NCBI GenBank assembly: GCA_035249305.1
Contig: DATFGQ010000033.1
Coordinates: 1 to 64,000, forward strand
DNA: 64,000 bases
Direction: 5' to 3'
DNA from: DASUNP01 sp035249305
GTDB lineage: Bacteria > Acidobacteriota > Blastocatellia > UBA7656
The position numbers were made by a program, and so were the translations under genes. The notes beneath the pieces were generated by a model, which was not told the DNA's origin, searched no databases, and saw nothing but the letters and a program-made list of their open reading frames with translations. Shown here one piece after another: positions 35,276 to 44,802 of this stretch; positions within the stretch are counted from its first letter, which is position 1, and the number at the start of each line of letters is the position of its first letter.

Positions 35276-37228
35276 TTGAGATTTATATTAGCATTCGCTT
35301 TTATTCTTCTAGCGGTCGCACCGATCCCCGCCCGCGAGGATCCCTCGAAGGTCTGGAAACCCGTCGACCAGTCGCTCCTCGCTTTGAAATCGCCGGTCGT
35401 CGAAAAAGATGCCGACGCCGAGGCCATATTCTGGGAGGTCCAGGTCGAGCCTAAAGAAGACAAGGCGATCTTTACCAACTACATTCGCATCAAGATCTTC
35501 ACAGACCGCGGCAAAGAATCACGCAGCACGGTAGAGTTTCCCTACTCGGGCAAAGATAAGATCGAGGGCGTCGTCGGAAGGACCATTAAAGCGGATGGCA
35601 GCATCGTAGATTTAAAGAGCGACACGATCCTTGAGCGCACGATCGTCAAAGCCGGCGGCATTAAGGTACAGGTTAAGAGCATCGTCTTCCCGGCCGTCGA
35701 GGCGGGCGCAATCATAGAGTACCGCTGGCGAGAAGTGCGCGACGACGTGTTCTTCCTGCACCTCGACCTCCAGTTAGATATACCCGTTCAATTCCTCAAA
35801 TACACTATCAAGTCTCAGTCCGACTCTTTCTTCACTCCGCGCGTCAAGACGTTCAACGGGCAGTCCCTCTTTTTCGCGAAGGAAAAGGACAAGGAGAATT
35901 TTTTCAGCACGACGATGACAAACGTGCCCGCTTACCGCGAGGAGCCTTTCATGCCGCCCGCCACCCAGATGCGCAGGTGGATGCTCGTATATCAAGTGCC
36001 GGACATGACGAGCTTTAACCTGAGCACCGTTTATTACGAGACATTCAAATCGCTCTTGAAGGTTAATGACGACGTGCAAAAGACGGCCGCCGCCATCGTC
36101 GGCGATGCCGCGACGCCGGAACAGAAGCTCGAACGCCTCCTCGATTTCTGCCGGACGAAGATCAAGAACACTTCCAGCGAAAGGGCCGACGTGTTTGGCG
36201 GCAGCCAGGCCAAGGTCAAAGAGAATAAATCGTCGTCCGACGTATTGAACAGGAGGACGGGCACGGGGCTGGACATCAATCTTCTCTTCTGCGCGCTGGC
36301 CAGGGCGGTCGGGCTTGACGCGCAGGTGGCGCTCGTCTCAGACCGCAGCCGATACTTCTTTGACCCGAGAAGGGAAGACGCTTTGCTCTGCGCGTACTTC
36401 CTGCGCAGCCACAACATCGCCGTGCGCGTGGGCGATCAATGGCGCTTTTTCGACCCCGGCAGTAAACATCTCCCGACCGGCATGCTGCGATGGCAGGAGG
36501 AAGGGCAGAACGCCATGATCCTGGGCCGTTACTCAGAGATGTATCAGTTCACGCCGATCTCTCCTCCCGAAAAATCACTTAAGAAGCGCACTGCAAAACT
36601 ACGGCTCTCCGAAGACGGCACGCTCGAAGGCGATGCGAGCATCGAGTACACGGGCCATTTCGCGGCCGAGAGGAGGGAGGCCGACGAGAAGGCTTCAGCC
36701 CAGGAGCACGAAAAGATGCTGCGCGATATGCTCACGGAGCAGATGAGCACGTCGGAGCTCTCTAACATTCGCATAGAGAACCTGACCGATGCGTCAAAGC
36801 CGCTGCTCTACTCTTTCCGCGTCCGCGTGCCCGGTTACGCGCAGAGGACAGGCAAGAGGCTGATCTTGCAACTGGCCTTCTTTCAGCGCGGCTTGAGCCC
36901 GCGGTTTACATCCGGCGAGCGCACTAACCCTATATACTTTCACTTCCCGTGGGTGGAAGATGATAACGTAGAGATTGACTTGCCGGTCGGGTTCGCGCTG
37001 GACAACGCCGAATCGCCCGCGTCATTCAACGCGTCGAACGTCTGCAAGTACGACGTCAAGGCTTTGGTCACGGAAGACAAGCGGACGCTGATCTACAAGC
37101 GAAAGTTCCTCTTCGGCGGGGGCGGTGTGATACTCTTTCCTCCCGAGACGTACCCGCAGTTAAAGAGCGTCTTCGACACGCTTCATACCAGGGACAATCA
37201 CAGCATCGTGCTCAAGCAGAGTCAGTAG
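35276..37228 (+). CDS. secreted DUF3857/transglutaminase-like protein lacking the usual cysteine
   Basis: The roughly 650-residue product has a signal peptide (FILAFAFILLAVAPIPA), a beta-rich DUF3857 domain and a transglutaminase-like core near the middle. The segment where the nucleophile cysteine normally sits (GdC) reads RTGTGLDINLLFCALARAVG, with Leu at the expected place. The later HNIAVRVGDQWRFFDPG keeps the strand and Asp. It is therefore likely a non-catalytic transglutaminase fold. The C-terminal third is beta-rich. Start is TTG 35276 by promoter and ribosome site; GTG 35222 is the alternative. Confidence 0.8.
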   Translation: MRFILAFAFILLAVAPIPAREDPSKVWKPVDQSLLALKSPVVEKDADAEAIFWEVQVEPKEDKAIFTNYIRIKIFTDRGKESRSTVEFPYSGKDKIEGVVGRTIKADGSIVDLKSDTILERTIVKAGGIKVQVKSIVFPAVEAGAIIEYRWREVRDDVFFLHLDLQLDIPVQFLKYTIKSQSDSFFTPRVKTFNGQSLFFAKEKDKENFFSTTMTNVPAYREEPFMPPATQMRRWMLVYQVPDMTSFNLSTVYYETFKSLLKVNDDVQKTAAAIVGDAATPEQKLERLLDFCRTKIKNTSSERADVFGGSQAKVKENKSSSDVLNRRTGTGLDINLLFCALARAVGLDAQVALVSDRSRYFFDPRREDALLCAYFLRSHNIAVRVGDQWRFFDPGSKHLPTGMLRWQEEGQNAMILGRYSEMYQFTPISPPEKSLKKRTAKLRLSEDGTLEGDASIEYTGHFAAERREADEKASAQEHEKMLRDMLTEQMSTSELSNIRIENLTDASKPLLYSFRVRVPGYAQRTGKRLILQLAFFQRGLSPRFTSGERTNPIYFHFPWVEDDNVEIDLPVGFALDNAESPASFNASNVCKYDVKALVTEDKRTLIYKRKFLFGGGGVILFPPETYPQLKSVFDTLHTRDNHSIVLKQSQ

Positions 37229-37249
37229 AGTCGCCGCGGGTGAGATCAA

Positions 37250-38017
37250 ATGCCAGCTCTCTTTGTCGAACAACGATCGATCGTGCGCACGATCTGGGGG
37301 AACCCTGAGCTGGTGCTGCTGATCTTCGCGGGCTCGGCGGCAGAGTTCGCCCTCAACCGCGCCGTCGATTGGCTCTTCTACACCAACGAGATTCCGCGCG
37401 ATCCCATAGGCCGCTTGTTCTCCACCGTCCGCTATGCGCAGGAGATAGTCTTCTCGGACGAAGACCGGGCGCTACGGGCGATTGACCGCATCTCGCAAAT
37501 CCACAGCGAGGTCGAGCGGCGGCGCGGGCAGTCGATCCCTGACTGGGCCTACAGGGACGTGCTCTACATGCTGATAGACTACTCGGAACGCGCCCACAGG
37601 CTTCTCTACGGTCCGCTCTCTATGGCCGAGCGACAGGAGCTATACGAGGTCTTCCGGCGCGTCGGCGCGGGGCTGCGCATCCCGAGCTTGCCGGAGAGTT
37701 ATGCGGAGTGGCGGCCGGATCGTAAGCTGCACCTTGATCGTGACCTGATCTGTAGTAACCACACTAAGCTCCTGTTCAAGCAGTACCGCAGACATTTAGG
37801 GCCATGGCGGTATGAGGTGCTTCTGCAAGTGCAAGCGCAGGTCGTGCCCGACGAGGTGCGCAAGCTATTGGGCCTCACGCGGGTCGATCTGTTGTCTCAA
37901 TTGATCCGGGCTTACGGCGTCGTCGAACGGCTGAGCCTACAGTGGCTTGTCGAGGGTGTGCTGATACCGCCGCAGTATTGGGGCAGGGTTCGGGAGCTTG
38001 ATAGAGGGACGGGCTAA
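37250..38017 (+). CDS. DUF2236 (MpaB/latex-clearing oxygenase-like) protein
   Basis: The 255-residue all-helical protein matches the DUF2236 pattern: an SIVRTIWGNPELVLL start, IHSEV followed by DVLYMLIDYSERAHRLLYG, and a PLSMAERQELYEVFRRVG helix. The family contains haem-linked oxygenases and MpaB-type enzymes. The histidine in IHSEV is a candidate haem-contacting residue by analogy. It follows the DUF3857 gene by 21 bases and ends 6 bases from a convergent gene. Confidence 0.62.
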   Translation: MPALFVEQRSIVRTIWGNPELVLLIFAGSAAEFALNRAVDWLFYTNEIPRDPIGRLFSTVRYAQEIVFSDEDRALRAIDRISQIHSEVERRRGQSIPDWAYRDVLYMLIDYSERAHRLLYGPLSMAERQELYEVFRRVGAGLRIPSLPESYAEWRPDRKLHLDRDLICSNHTKLLFKQYRRHLGPWRYEVLLQVQAQVVPDEVRKLLGLTRVDLLSQLIRAYGVVERLSLQWLVEGVLIPPQYWGRVRELDRGTG

Positions 38018-38023
38018 GCCGCG

Positions 38024-38485
38024 CTAAGGGACAAGCCGCAGGCTCATAAAGACGCTATTCGGATCTTCCTTGTAATCACCAAACGGACCACAGTAGGTGA
38101 AGCCAAAGCTTTCATATAGCTTATGAGCTGGTTTGAACGCCTCTCCCGTGCCTGTCTCAAGGCTAAGACGTTCATAGCCTCGCCCCTTCGCCACTTCGAT
38201 AATATGCGCGAGTATTGCGCGCCCGGCTCCCTTTCGACGATGCGCGATGGGGGTGCGCATCGATTTTATCTCGCCGTGTTTTCGGCCAAGCTCTTTGAGC
38301 GCGCCGCAACCGAGTAATAGATCGCCCTCCCATACAGTCCAGAACGTTATGCCGGGTCCGCGCAGTTTCTCCGTATCCAGCGCATGAACACTTTCGCGCG
38401 GTGAAAGCTCATACATATTCTGTAGATGCTCATTCAATAAATCGTGAACGGATGGATGCTGAAGGTCATCAATCATAATTCTCAT
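38024..38485 (-). CDS. GNAT-family N-acetyltransferase
   Basis: The 153-residue protein has the acetyl-CoA binding motif A (HRRKGAGRAILAHIIEVAKGRGYERL) and the closing KLYESFGFTYCGPFGDY motif B of GNAT enzymes. The sequence resembles small YafP/YhbS-type acetyltransferases. Substrate is unknown. Confidence 0.88.
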   Translation of the reverse strand: MRIMIDDLQHPSVHDLLNEHLQNMYELSPRESVHALDTEKLRGPGITFWTVWEGDLLLGCGALKELGRKHGEIKSMRTPIAHRRKGAGRAILAHIIEVAKGRGYERLSLETGTGEAFKPAHKLYESFGFTYCGPFGDYKEDPNSVFMSLRLVP

Positions 38486-38506
38486 GTGTCGAAACCACTT
38501 TCTCTT

Positions 38507-40012
38507 TTATCGCCTGACGACCTGCGGCACCGCCTCTATTAGCAAGGCAAGCGCTCTCTTAAACGCCTCAGTCCCGGCGGCGCTACCCCGGTAGTGCCCC
38601 AGGCGCACCACCACAAGCTCGTGCCACGGGATTATCAAAGTTGTTTGCCCGCCCGCCCCGGCCATGTAGTACGCTTCCTTCGGCACAGGGAATGCGCCGT
38701 CGCCGTTGATCCAGAAGAAGCCGCCGTAAATCGGTCGCCGGTCGGCCGCCCATGCCGGGGCCACCGTGCTCACGAATTTGACGAACCCTTCAGGAAGAAT
38801 CCGTTCGCCATTCCAGACACCATCCTGCAAATAGAGATTGCCAAGCCGAGCCCAGTCGCGCGCCGACGCGAGCTCGTAGCCTTGAGTCAGGAAGTTCCCG
38901 AACGGGTCTGTCTCCATCACCATCGTGCGGATGCCTATCTTGTCGAAGAGCGCGCGTTGAGGGAACGACAGGTACTCTTCGCCGCGCTTCTCGACGCCGA
39001 GCCGTATGAGATAGTTGATCAAGACGGGGTCGGTGTTGCGGTAGCGGCCGACGGCCGCGGGCGGCCACTGCTGAGGGCGCGTCGCGGCGTAGTGGAACGA
39101 GTTGACGCCTCCAGTATAAAGATACACGTGATCGGGGTACGGTCCCGCACGGTCATAGTCGGGGTCCTGCGGCGCTCTGATGCGCAGCCCGCTCGACATC
39201 TGCATGATGTCGCCGATGCGGATCTTGGCGCGCGGGTCGCCCGCGCCTTGCCACTCGGGGATCGGCGCACGCTGCCATAGGTCGTAGACGCCTCGCTTGA
39301 TGAGCACGCCCATGAGCGTGGCCGTGAGGCTCTTGCCCATAGACCAGCTCTCTAGCGGCGTGCGATGATTGATACGCTCGCCATACCGCTCGCCGATAAT
39401 GCGTCCCTTCCAGGTGACTACGAAGGCGGCGGTCATTCCTGCGGCGGGATCGAACGCGGCGTCGACCGCCTGCCGCACCTTACTCATGTCAACATCCTTA
39501 GGCAGAGGGGTCTTGGGAAGCACGTCGCCCATCGGCCACGGCTGCGTGTCCGGATCAGGGAGCCGGCTCTTGACGCGGACGGGGGTGAAACTGACGCGGT
39601 CTTTGCCCGCGGGCAGCGTCACGCAACCCTGGTCGCCGAGGTACCTGGCCGTGCGCCGCGCGCCGTTCGGGAGCGTGACGTGAATTACCTTATCGGTGCG
39701 ATCGATTACAGGCTTGCCCAGCTTCGCGCGCTCCTCATAGGGGGCCGTGAAGAACCCTAAGTTCTCGGCGGCGAAATCGGGGTCAAGTCCGGTGATGAAG
39801 ACGGCCGAGCAGATAACTTTGGCGTAGCCCGCGGCGTGGTGTTCAAGCGGATCGCCGGGCGGGGCTACGTATGGCGTGCTTAGCTCAAGCGCTTTTGCGC
39901 GCGCGATGAGCGCCTCGCGGGGTGAGGTCGGCGCCTGCGCCGCCGTTTCAACTGCAACGGAGGGCGGCAGAATGAATGCCAGCAGTACAATACCGATCAT
40001 ATAGATTCGCAT
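38507..40012 (-). CDS. secreted serine hydrolase, beta-lactamase/CubicO family
   Basis: This 501-residue protein has a signal peptide (about 1-27) and a class C beta-lactamase/DD-peptidase fold. SxxK is at Ser224-Lys227 (SMGK), and YRNT supplies the Tyr-x-Asn motif. The C-terminal GAGGQTTLIIPWHELVVVRLG strand region replaces KTG. The 170-residue N-terminal extension is unusual for plain CubicO proteins. A GGAGG site is placed 6 bases before the ATG. It is probably an esterase or peptidase in the periplasm. Confidence 0.87.
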   Translation of the reverse strand: MRIYMIGIVLLAFILPPSVAVETAAQAPTSPREALIARAKALELSTPYVAPPGDPLEHHAAGYAKVICSAVFITGLDPDFAAENLGFFTAPYEERAKLGKPVIDRTDKVIHVTLPNGARRTARYLGDQGCVTLPAGKDRVSFTPVRVKSRLPDPDTQPWPMGDVLPKTPLPKDVDMSKVRQAVDAAFDPAAGMTAAFVVTWKGRIIGERYGERINHRTPLESWSMGKSLTATLMGVLIKRGVYDLWQRAPIPEWQGAGDPRAKIRIGDIMQMSSGLRIRAPQDPDYDRAGPYPDHVYLYTGGVNSFHYAATRPQQWPPAAVGRYRNTDPVLINYLIRLGVEKRGEEYLSFPQRALFDKIGIRTMVMETDPFGNFLTQGYELASARDWARLGNLYLQDGVWNGERILPEGFVKFVSTVAPAWAADRRPIYGGFFWINGDGAFPVPKEAYYMAGAGGQTTLIIPWHELVVVRLGHYRGSAAGTEAFKRALALLIEAVPQVVRR

Positions 40013-40044
40013 CTTTTACCTCCGCGAAAAGTAGCCGAGCATGG

Positions 40045-41382
40045 TCAACTCGGCAGCACGAGAACACTCACCAGCACGATGGGTCCTATCAGCACCATCG
40101 ACATGCCCCAGCGGGTCAGCAGTGACGTCATACGCGGACGGTCCTCCTCGGCGGCGGTGGCAATCAGGGTTGCTCCGACTGTCGAGAACGGCGAGACGTC
40201 GACGATCGAGGCGCATACCGCAAGTGCGCTGATCAGCGCCCAGCCGGCGACATCTCCTGAAGCTACAAGCGGCAGGGCGAGCGGGACTAACGCGGCCAGT
40301 ATGCCTGTGGTGGAGGCGAATGCGGAGACCAGCGCCGCAATGAAGCAGATGATCAGCGCTGTCGCGATCGGCGCGCCAACCTGCTTGGCGGCCTCGCCGA
40401 GCAGCTCGACGGTGCCCATGGTTTGCAGCACGCCAACATAGGTGATAATGCCGCCGACCAGCAGCACGGTCGACCAATCAATCTTAGAAACCGCGGCTTT
40501 GCCGGAGGCCGGGTCTATGAACGCCAGGGCCGCGCCGAACGCGAAGCAGAGCACGCCGATGTCAGGGTTCAGACCGGCGATCGAAGCAGCGATCACTGCT
40601 ACAACCAGCCCGATCATGCAGACGATGGTGGCAATCTGGTTCCGTCCGAACTGCGCTCGGGGCTCCTGGCCGCTCGCTTCGCGAGCCAGCGCCGCGGCGG
40701 CTGTCCCGGTCGATGTCGTGTCACTTTCTATAGAACTCTTGCCCATCCGGTCGGCGACAGGCGCAGAGCGTGCGCTGGCTCGCCCGATCAGTTTGGGGCC
40801 GCCGAAGATGAAGAATGCGGCGGTCAGCAGGACGATATTTGCGACGCCGGCAACGGCGAACAGGGTGAGCGGGTTGAGATCGATGTTGGCCTGGTGCGCG
40901 GTCCCGTAGCTTACGACGCCAAAGAGGCTGGTCGGGGCGAATGCCCCCGCGCTGAAGCCGCACCCGATTGCGAGAGCCATCAGCATGGGGTCCATCCCAT
41001 ACCTCTTCGCGATAGGCATGCCGACCGGAGCCACTACCAGCCCGGCCAGCGGCGACCCCATCGCGGATATTCCCGCCGTGAGTGCGAAGAAGAGAAAGGG
41101 CAACACGAACGCGTTATCCCCCACTCGGCCGAGGACTGCTTCGATCACGCGGTCGATGGTGCCGTTCACCTGGGCGATGGCGAAGAAATAGGTCACGCCT
41201 ACAAGCAAGATCATGATGCTTAGTGGGAAGCCCGCTACTACGTCTTTAAGCTGCATCTTGGCCAACCAGACTCCGACGCCACAGGCGGCGGCGAACATCG
41301 TGATGCCGGGATGCGCCTTGCGCAGGGTTGCGACCGCGAAGACCAAGATGAAAATGGCTATGGCTATCAACTGTATGAGCAT
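40045..41382 (-). CDS. MatC-like dicarboxylate/anion permease
   Basis: The 445-residue protein has about eleven membrane helices and the N-terminal pattern of the MatC (malonate carrier) group within the SLC13/ion-transporter superfamily: LAKMQLKDVVAGFPLS, ISAMGSPLAGLVVAPVG and FSAGAFAPTSLFG. A hydrophilic loop at about residues 203-245 separates two halves. Substrate specificity is inferred only from family. It lies 32 bases downstream of the serine hydrolase start. Confidence 0.8.
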   Translation of the reverse strand: MLIQLIAIAIFILVFAVATLRKAHPGITMFAAACGVGVWLAKMQLKDVVAGFPLSIMILLVGVTYFFAIAQVNGTIDRVIEAVLGRVGDNAFVLPFLFFALTAGISAMGSPLAGLVVAPVGMPIAKRYGMDPMLMALAIGCGFSAGAFAPTSLFGVVSYGTAHQANIDLNPLTLFAVAGVANIVLLTAAFFIFGGPKLIGRASARSAPVADRMGKSSIESDTTSTGTAAAALAREASGQEPRAQFGRNQIATIVCMIGLVVAVIAASIAGLNPDIGVLCFAFGAALAFIDPASGKAAVSKIDWSTVLLVGGIITYVGVLQTMGTVELLGEAAKQVGAPIATALIICFIAALVSAFASTTGILAALVPLALPLVASGDVAGWALISALAVCASIVDVSPFSTVGATLIATAAEEDRPRMTSLLTRWGMSMVLIGPIVLVSVLVLPS

Positions 41383-41468
41383 ATCGATCTCTTTCCAGCG
41401 CGGAGTGCTGATTCTATGCCCAACCTTCTAATCTGTCGAGTTTTCATTTTGTTCATCCGTTGATCACT

Positions 41469-44400
41469 TCACTTGCGAGCGCCGAGCAGAATGTTGAACC
41501 GGGCGACTTCATTCTTCATCGTGTCATTTAGCTTACCGAGCTGCACGTCCAGCTCCGACGACAGCTTCTGGAACGCCGCGTAGGACTGAGGCGTGGGCCG
41601 CCCGTCTCCTGTCTCGACACTCAGCTTGAGATTCGCCAAACGGTTATTCAGCATCACCGGGTAGGTCACGGCATCCAGCTCGCCCCGCAGCTTAACCTGA
41701 TAGAGCTGTTGTTCGACCTCGCTCAGGCGCTGGATCGCGGCCTCTCCCACGGATGCAATCTGACCGTCTTTGGCTTTATCGATGCGATCCGATATCTGCT
41801 TCTTGACGGCGCGGATCAGGATGACGCCCTCGTTGGCTTCGCTGATCCGGTCGCGAATCTTCAATGCCAGAGCGAACTGCTCCTGAATATCTGCGTCCGT
41901 AAGATCGCTCGGTCGTGGGTCGCGAAGAATCTTGAACCGTCGCGTCCGCGTCTCTCCGTCGGCCGTCACGCGAACTTGATAGCTGCCCGGAGCCGCAATG
42001 GGACCGTTAGGCGACCCCACCCACATTATCATCCCCGGAAAGACCGTCGCGCTTGAATACCGTAAATCCCACGTGAAGCGATTCAGCCCGGCGCTTCGTG
42101 AAGGTCGTTCCGGCTGACGATCCGAAGACTCATCCGCCTCGGGCGATTGCCCGGTCTGAGCCCCTCCCGGCTCTCGGTCGCCGTTGGTGTAGCTTCGTAT
42201 GACTTTTCCATCGGCATCCAGAATCTCGATGACGACTCTCCGCGCGTCCGCCTTCAGCGCATAGTCGATGACAACCTGATCCAACCGCCGGATGGCGTCG
42301 GCAGGCTGAAAGAGGTGGAGCGCCGACGATGCGACTTGCGGCGAGAACTCCCTGAGCGGCCCGATGTTGTCGAGGATATAAAATGACCTTCCGTGAGTGG
42401 CGATCACAATATCGTTCGCCTCGACGACGAGGTCCGGCGCCTGCGTGTCGGGCATGTTCAAAGAGAGCGACTGCCAATTCTCCCCGTCGTCGAAAGAGAC
42501 GACCACGCCATGCTCTGTGCCCGCGTATAACAGTCCCTGGCGCTTCGGGTCTTCGCGTACGACGTGGACGAAGTTATTCGGGGCGATGCCGGCGACGATC
42601 TTCTTCCAGCTCTTGCCGTAATCCGAGGTCTTGAAGATGTATGGGGCGCGGTCATCTAGTTGATGCCGCTTGGCGGCGACATAGGCGGCGCCGGGATTGT
42701 GCGGCGACGCCTCGATTATATTGACCCTGCTAAATTCGGGCAGCCCAGGCGGCGTGATCTCCTGCCAGCTCTTGCCGCCATCACGAGTGACATGGACCAG
42801 GCCGTCATCCGTGCCGGCCCAGATCGTGTTTGCCTCGTGATAAGACGGCGCGAGCGTGGAGACCGATCCACCCGCCGGGCGGTTCTGGTCCCGCGAAGTG
42901 GGGCGAGACAGGTCCGTGCTGATGCGCTCCCACCGCAACCCGCCGTCGGTAGTGCGCCATACATGCTGAGAGGACGTGTACAGGGTATTCGGGTCGTGAT
43001 GGGAGAAGGCGAGTGAGTAGAGCGAAAAGCGCTCTCTATTCGGCCCACGATCCGCGACGGGGCTCACCTGAACATCTCTGGCCTGGCTCAACCCAGTGCG
43101 TCGATCAAAGCGCGTGATCACGGACGGCCCGGTGGCGAAAAACAGGTCGGGGTCGCGCGGGTGCGGCGCCATCATGCCGAACTCGCCGCCTCCGGGGGCG
43201 TAGACCGGCCCGCCGAGCGGCGGGATTCCAGGGCCGAGGTAAGGGCTCGTAGACCGCCAGGGCGACTGGCTGCTGGGAACACAGATAGCGCCCTGATCCT
43301 GCTGCGCGCCGCACACGTGGTAAGGAATGTCTCTAGTGGTCGCCACGCGGTAGAGCTGCGCGGTGGGGTATGCTTGCGCGGTCCAGCTCTCGCCTCCATT
43401 CACAGTGACGGTCCCGCCGCCATCGTTGCTGACGATCATGCGGCGCGTGTTGTTCGCATCGATCCACAGGTCGTGCTGGTCAGGGTGTTGATTCTGCACG
43501 ACCCGGTAGCTCTTTCCGCCATCAGTCGATTTGTAGACGAAGAAATTCAGAACATAGACAACGTCCTTCTCTTTCGGGTCTGCATAGATGCGGTTGAAAT
43601 AGGAAGGGCGCTGCCTGAGCGCGCCCTCGTCGTTAACCTTCGCCCAGATCTCTCCTCCGTCATCCGAGCGAAAGACCCCGCCGTCTTCCGCCTCAATGAG
43701 CGCGTAGACGCGCCTGGAATCCGAGCCGGCGATCGAGACGCCGATCTTTCCGATAGTCGCTTTCGGCAAGCCCGGATTTCGCGTGAGCTCTGTCCATGTA
43801 TCGCCGCCGTCGGTCGACTTGAAGAGGCCGCTGCCCGGCCCGCCGCTCAAGACCGCCCCTGTCGCCGTCACGCGAGCTTCCCAGATGGCTGCGAAAAGAA
43901 TGCTTGGATTGAGTCGATCCATCACTAGATCGACAGCCCCCGAAAGGTTGTTGCGGAAGAGGATTTTTTGCCATGACTTGCCGCCATCCGTTGAACGATA
44001 GACGCCGCGCTCCTCGTTTGCGCCGTAGGGATGTCCGAATGCCGCTACGTAGATCAGGTTCGGATTCTGCGGATGAACACGCACCCGAGAGATCACCTGG
44101 GTATCTGCGAGCCCGATGTGGCTCCAGGTCTTGCCGGCGTCGGTAGACTTGTATACCCCGTCTCCTTGCAGCATGTTCCTCTGAATCTGGACCTCACCCA
44201 TCCCGATATAGACGATGTCCGGTTGGGATTCAGAGACGGCGACTGCGCCCACCGAAGAGCTATTGATCTGGCGGTCTGTGACCGGTTTCCAGGTGGCGCC
44301 TCCGTCCGCGGTCTTCCACAGTCCACCTCCGACCGCGCCGGAATAGTACTCGAAGGGGCGGGCAGAGCTCCCGGCGCAGGCAATCGACCGCCCGGCGCGA

Positions 44401-44534
44401 TCCGGCCCGATGTTGCGCCACTGGAGAAACCTGAATAGGGCAGGATCATATGGCGTGCTGCGGCTAACGGTCTGCGCGTCGATTCGCAATGACGCCAGCA
44501 GGATTAATAGAAGAAAAAGCGCACCTTGTCTCAT
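41469..44534 (-). CDS. sortilin/BNR-repeat beta-propeller secreted protein
   Basis: The 1021-residue protein has a signal peptide (about 1-20, IDA|QT). Many ASP/BNR boxes (SxDxGxTW type, such as STDGGKSWQKI, TADGGATWKPV and SFDDGENWQSL) form one or two beta-propellers over about residues 35-720. The C-terminal 300 residues hold a beta-sandwich (ADGKVIRSY) and a helical tail. Proteins of this layout are abundant in Acidobacteriota as secreted glycosidase-like or scaffold proteins. No catalytic residues could be assigned. Confidence 0.87.
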   Translation of the reverse strand: MRQGALFLLLILLASLRIDAQTVSRSTPYDPALFRFLQWRNIGPDRAGRSIACAGSSARPFEYYSGAVGGGLWKTADGGATWKPVTDRQINSSSVGAVAVSESQPDIVYIGMGEVQIQRNMLQGDGVYKSTDAGKTWSHIGLADTQVISRVRVHPQNPNLIYVAAFGHPYGANEERGVYRSTDGGKSWQKILFRNNLSGAVDLVMDRLNPSILFAAIWEARVTATGAVLSGGPGSGLFKSTDGGDTWTELTRNPGLPKATIGKIGVSIAGSDSRRVYALIEAEDGGVFRSDDGGEIWAKVNDEGALRQRPSYFNRIYADPKEKDVVYVLNFFVYKSTDGGKSYRVVQNQHPDQHDLWIDANNTRRMIVSNDGGGTVTVNGGESWTAQAYPTAQLYRVATTRDIPYHVCGAQQDQGAICVPSSQSPWRSTSPYLGPGIPPLGGPVYAPGGGEFGMMAPHPRDPDLFFATGPSVITRFDRRTGLSQARDVQVSPVADRGPNRERFSLYSLAFSHHDPNTLYTSSQHVWRTTDGGLRWERISTDLSRPTSRDQNRPAGGSVSTLAPSYHEANTIWAGTDDGLVHVTRDGGKSWQEITPPGLPEFSRVNIIEASPHNPGAAYVAAKRHQLDDRAPYIFKTSDYGKSWKKIVAGIAPNNFVHVVREDPKRQGLLYAGTEHGVVVSFDDGENWQSLSLNMPDTQAPDLVVEANDIVIATHGRSFYILDNIGPLREFSPQVASSALHLFQPADAIRRLDQVVIDYALKADARRVVIEILDADGKVIRSYTNGDREPGGAQTGQSPEADESSDRQPERPSRSAGLNRFTWDLRYSSATVFPGMIMWVGSPNGPIAAPGSYQVRVTADGETRTRRFKILRDPRPSDLTDADIQEQFALALKIRDRISEANEGVILIRAVKKQISDRIDKAKDGQIASVGEAAIQRLSEVEQQLYQVKLRGELDAVTYPVMLNNRLANLKLSVETGDGRPTPQSYAAFQKLSSELDVQLGKLNDTMKNEVARFNILLGARK

Positions 44535-44658
44535 AAGGCCTCCGTCTTAAGATCTTGGCGGTGGATGCTGCCCTACGGCTGTCGTTTGACACTATAATAT
44601 CTTTGCGGCGAGATCAGAAACTAAATACCTCGCGCCGAATGTCGACCACAAGTGAGCT

Positions 44659-44686
44659 GGGATTATTAACAAATAGGTAATGCCGA
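44659..44686. repeat. left copy of a 28-bp direct repeat flanking the CHAT gene
   Basis: GGGATTATTAACAAAT is identical to the copy at 48497-48512. The next 12 bases match at 9 of 12 positions, so 25 of 28 match overall. The pair brackets exactly one gene, 44803-48468, and might be attachment-site or duplication remnants. Confidence 0.7.
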
Positions 44687-44755
44687 GGCCAACGGTGAGT
44701 GCTTTATATAACAATCGATTTCATCTTTTATCAGCTATTAAGATTACAAATAAGC

Positions 44756-44761
44756 TATAAT
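44756..44761 (+). promoter_or_regulatory. possible -10 element of the CHAT gene
   Basis: A perfect TATAAT lies 41 bases upstream of ATG 44803, at the end of an AT-rich stretch (14 G+C in 60 bases, 44701-44760). No good TTGACA is present at 16-18 bases upstream, so the call is weak. Confidence 0.3.
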
Positions 44762-44802
44762 CAACGGGCCCATCCCTATTGATCAGAAGGAAGGTTCGCA
44801 AC

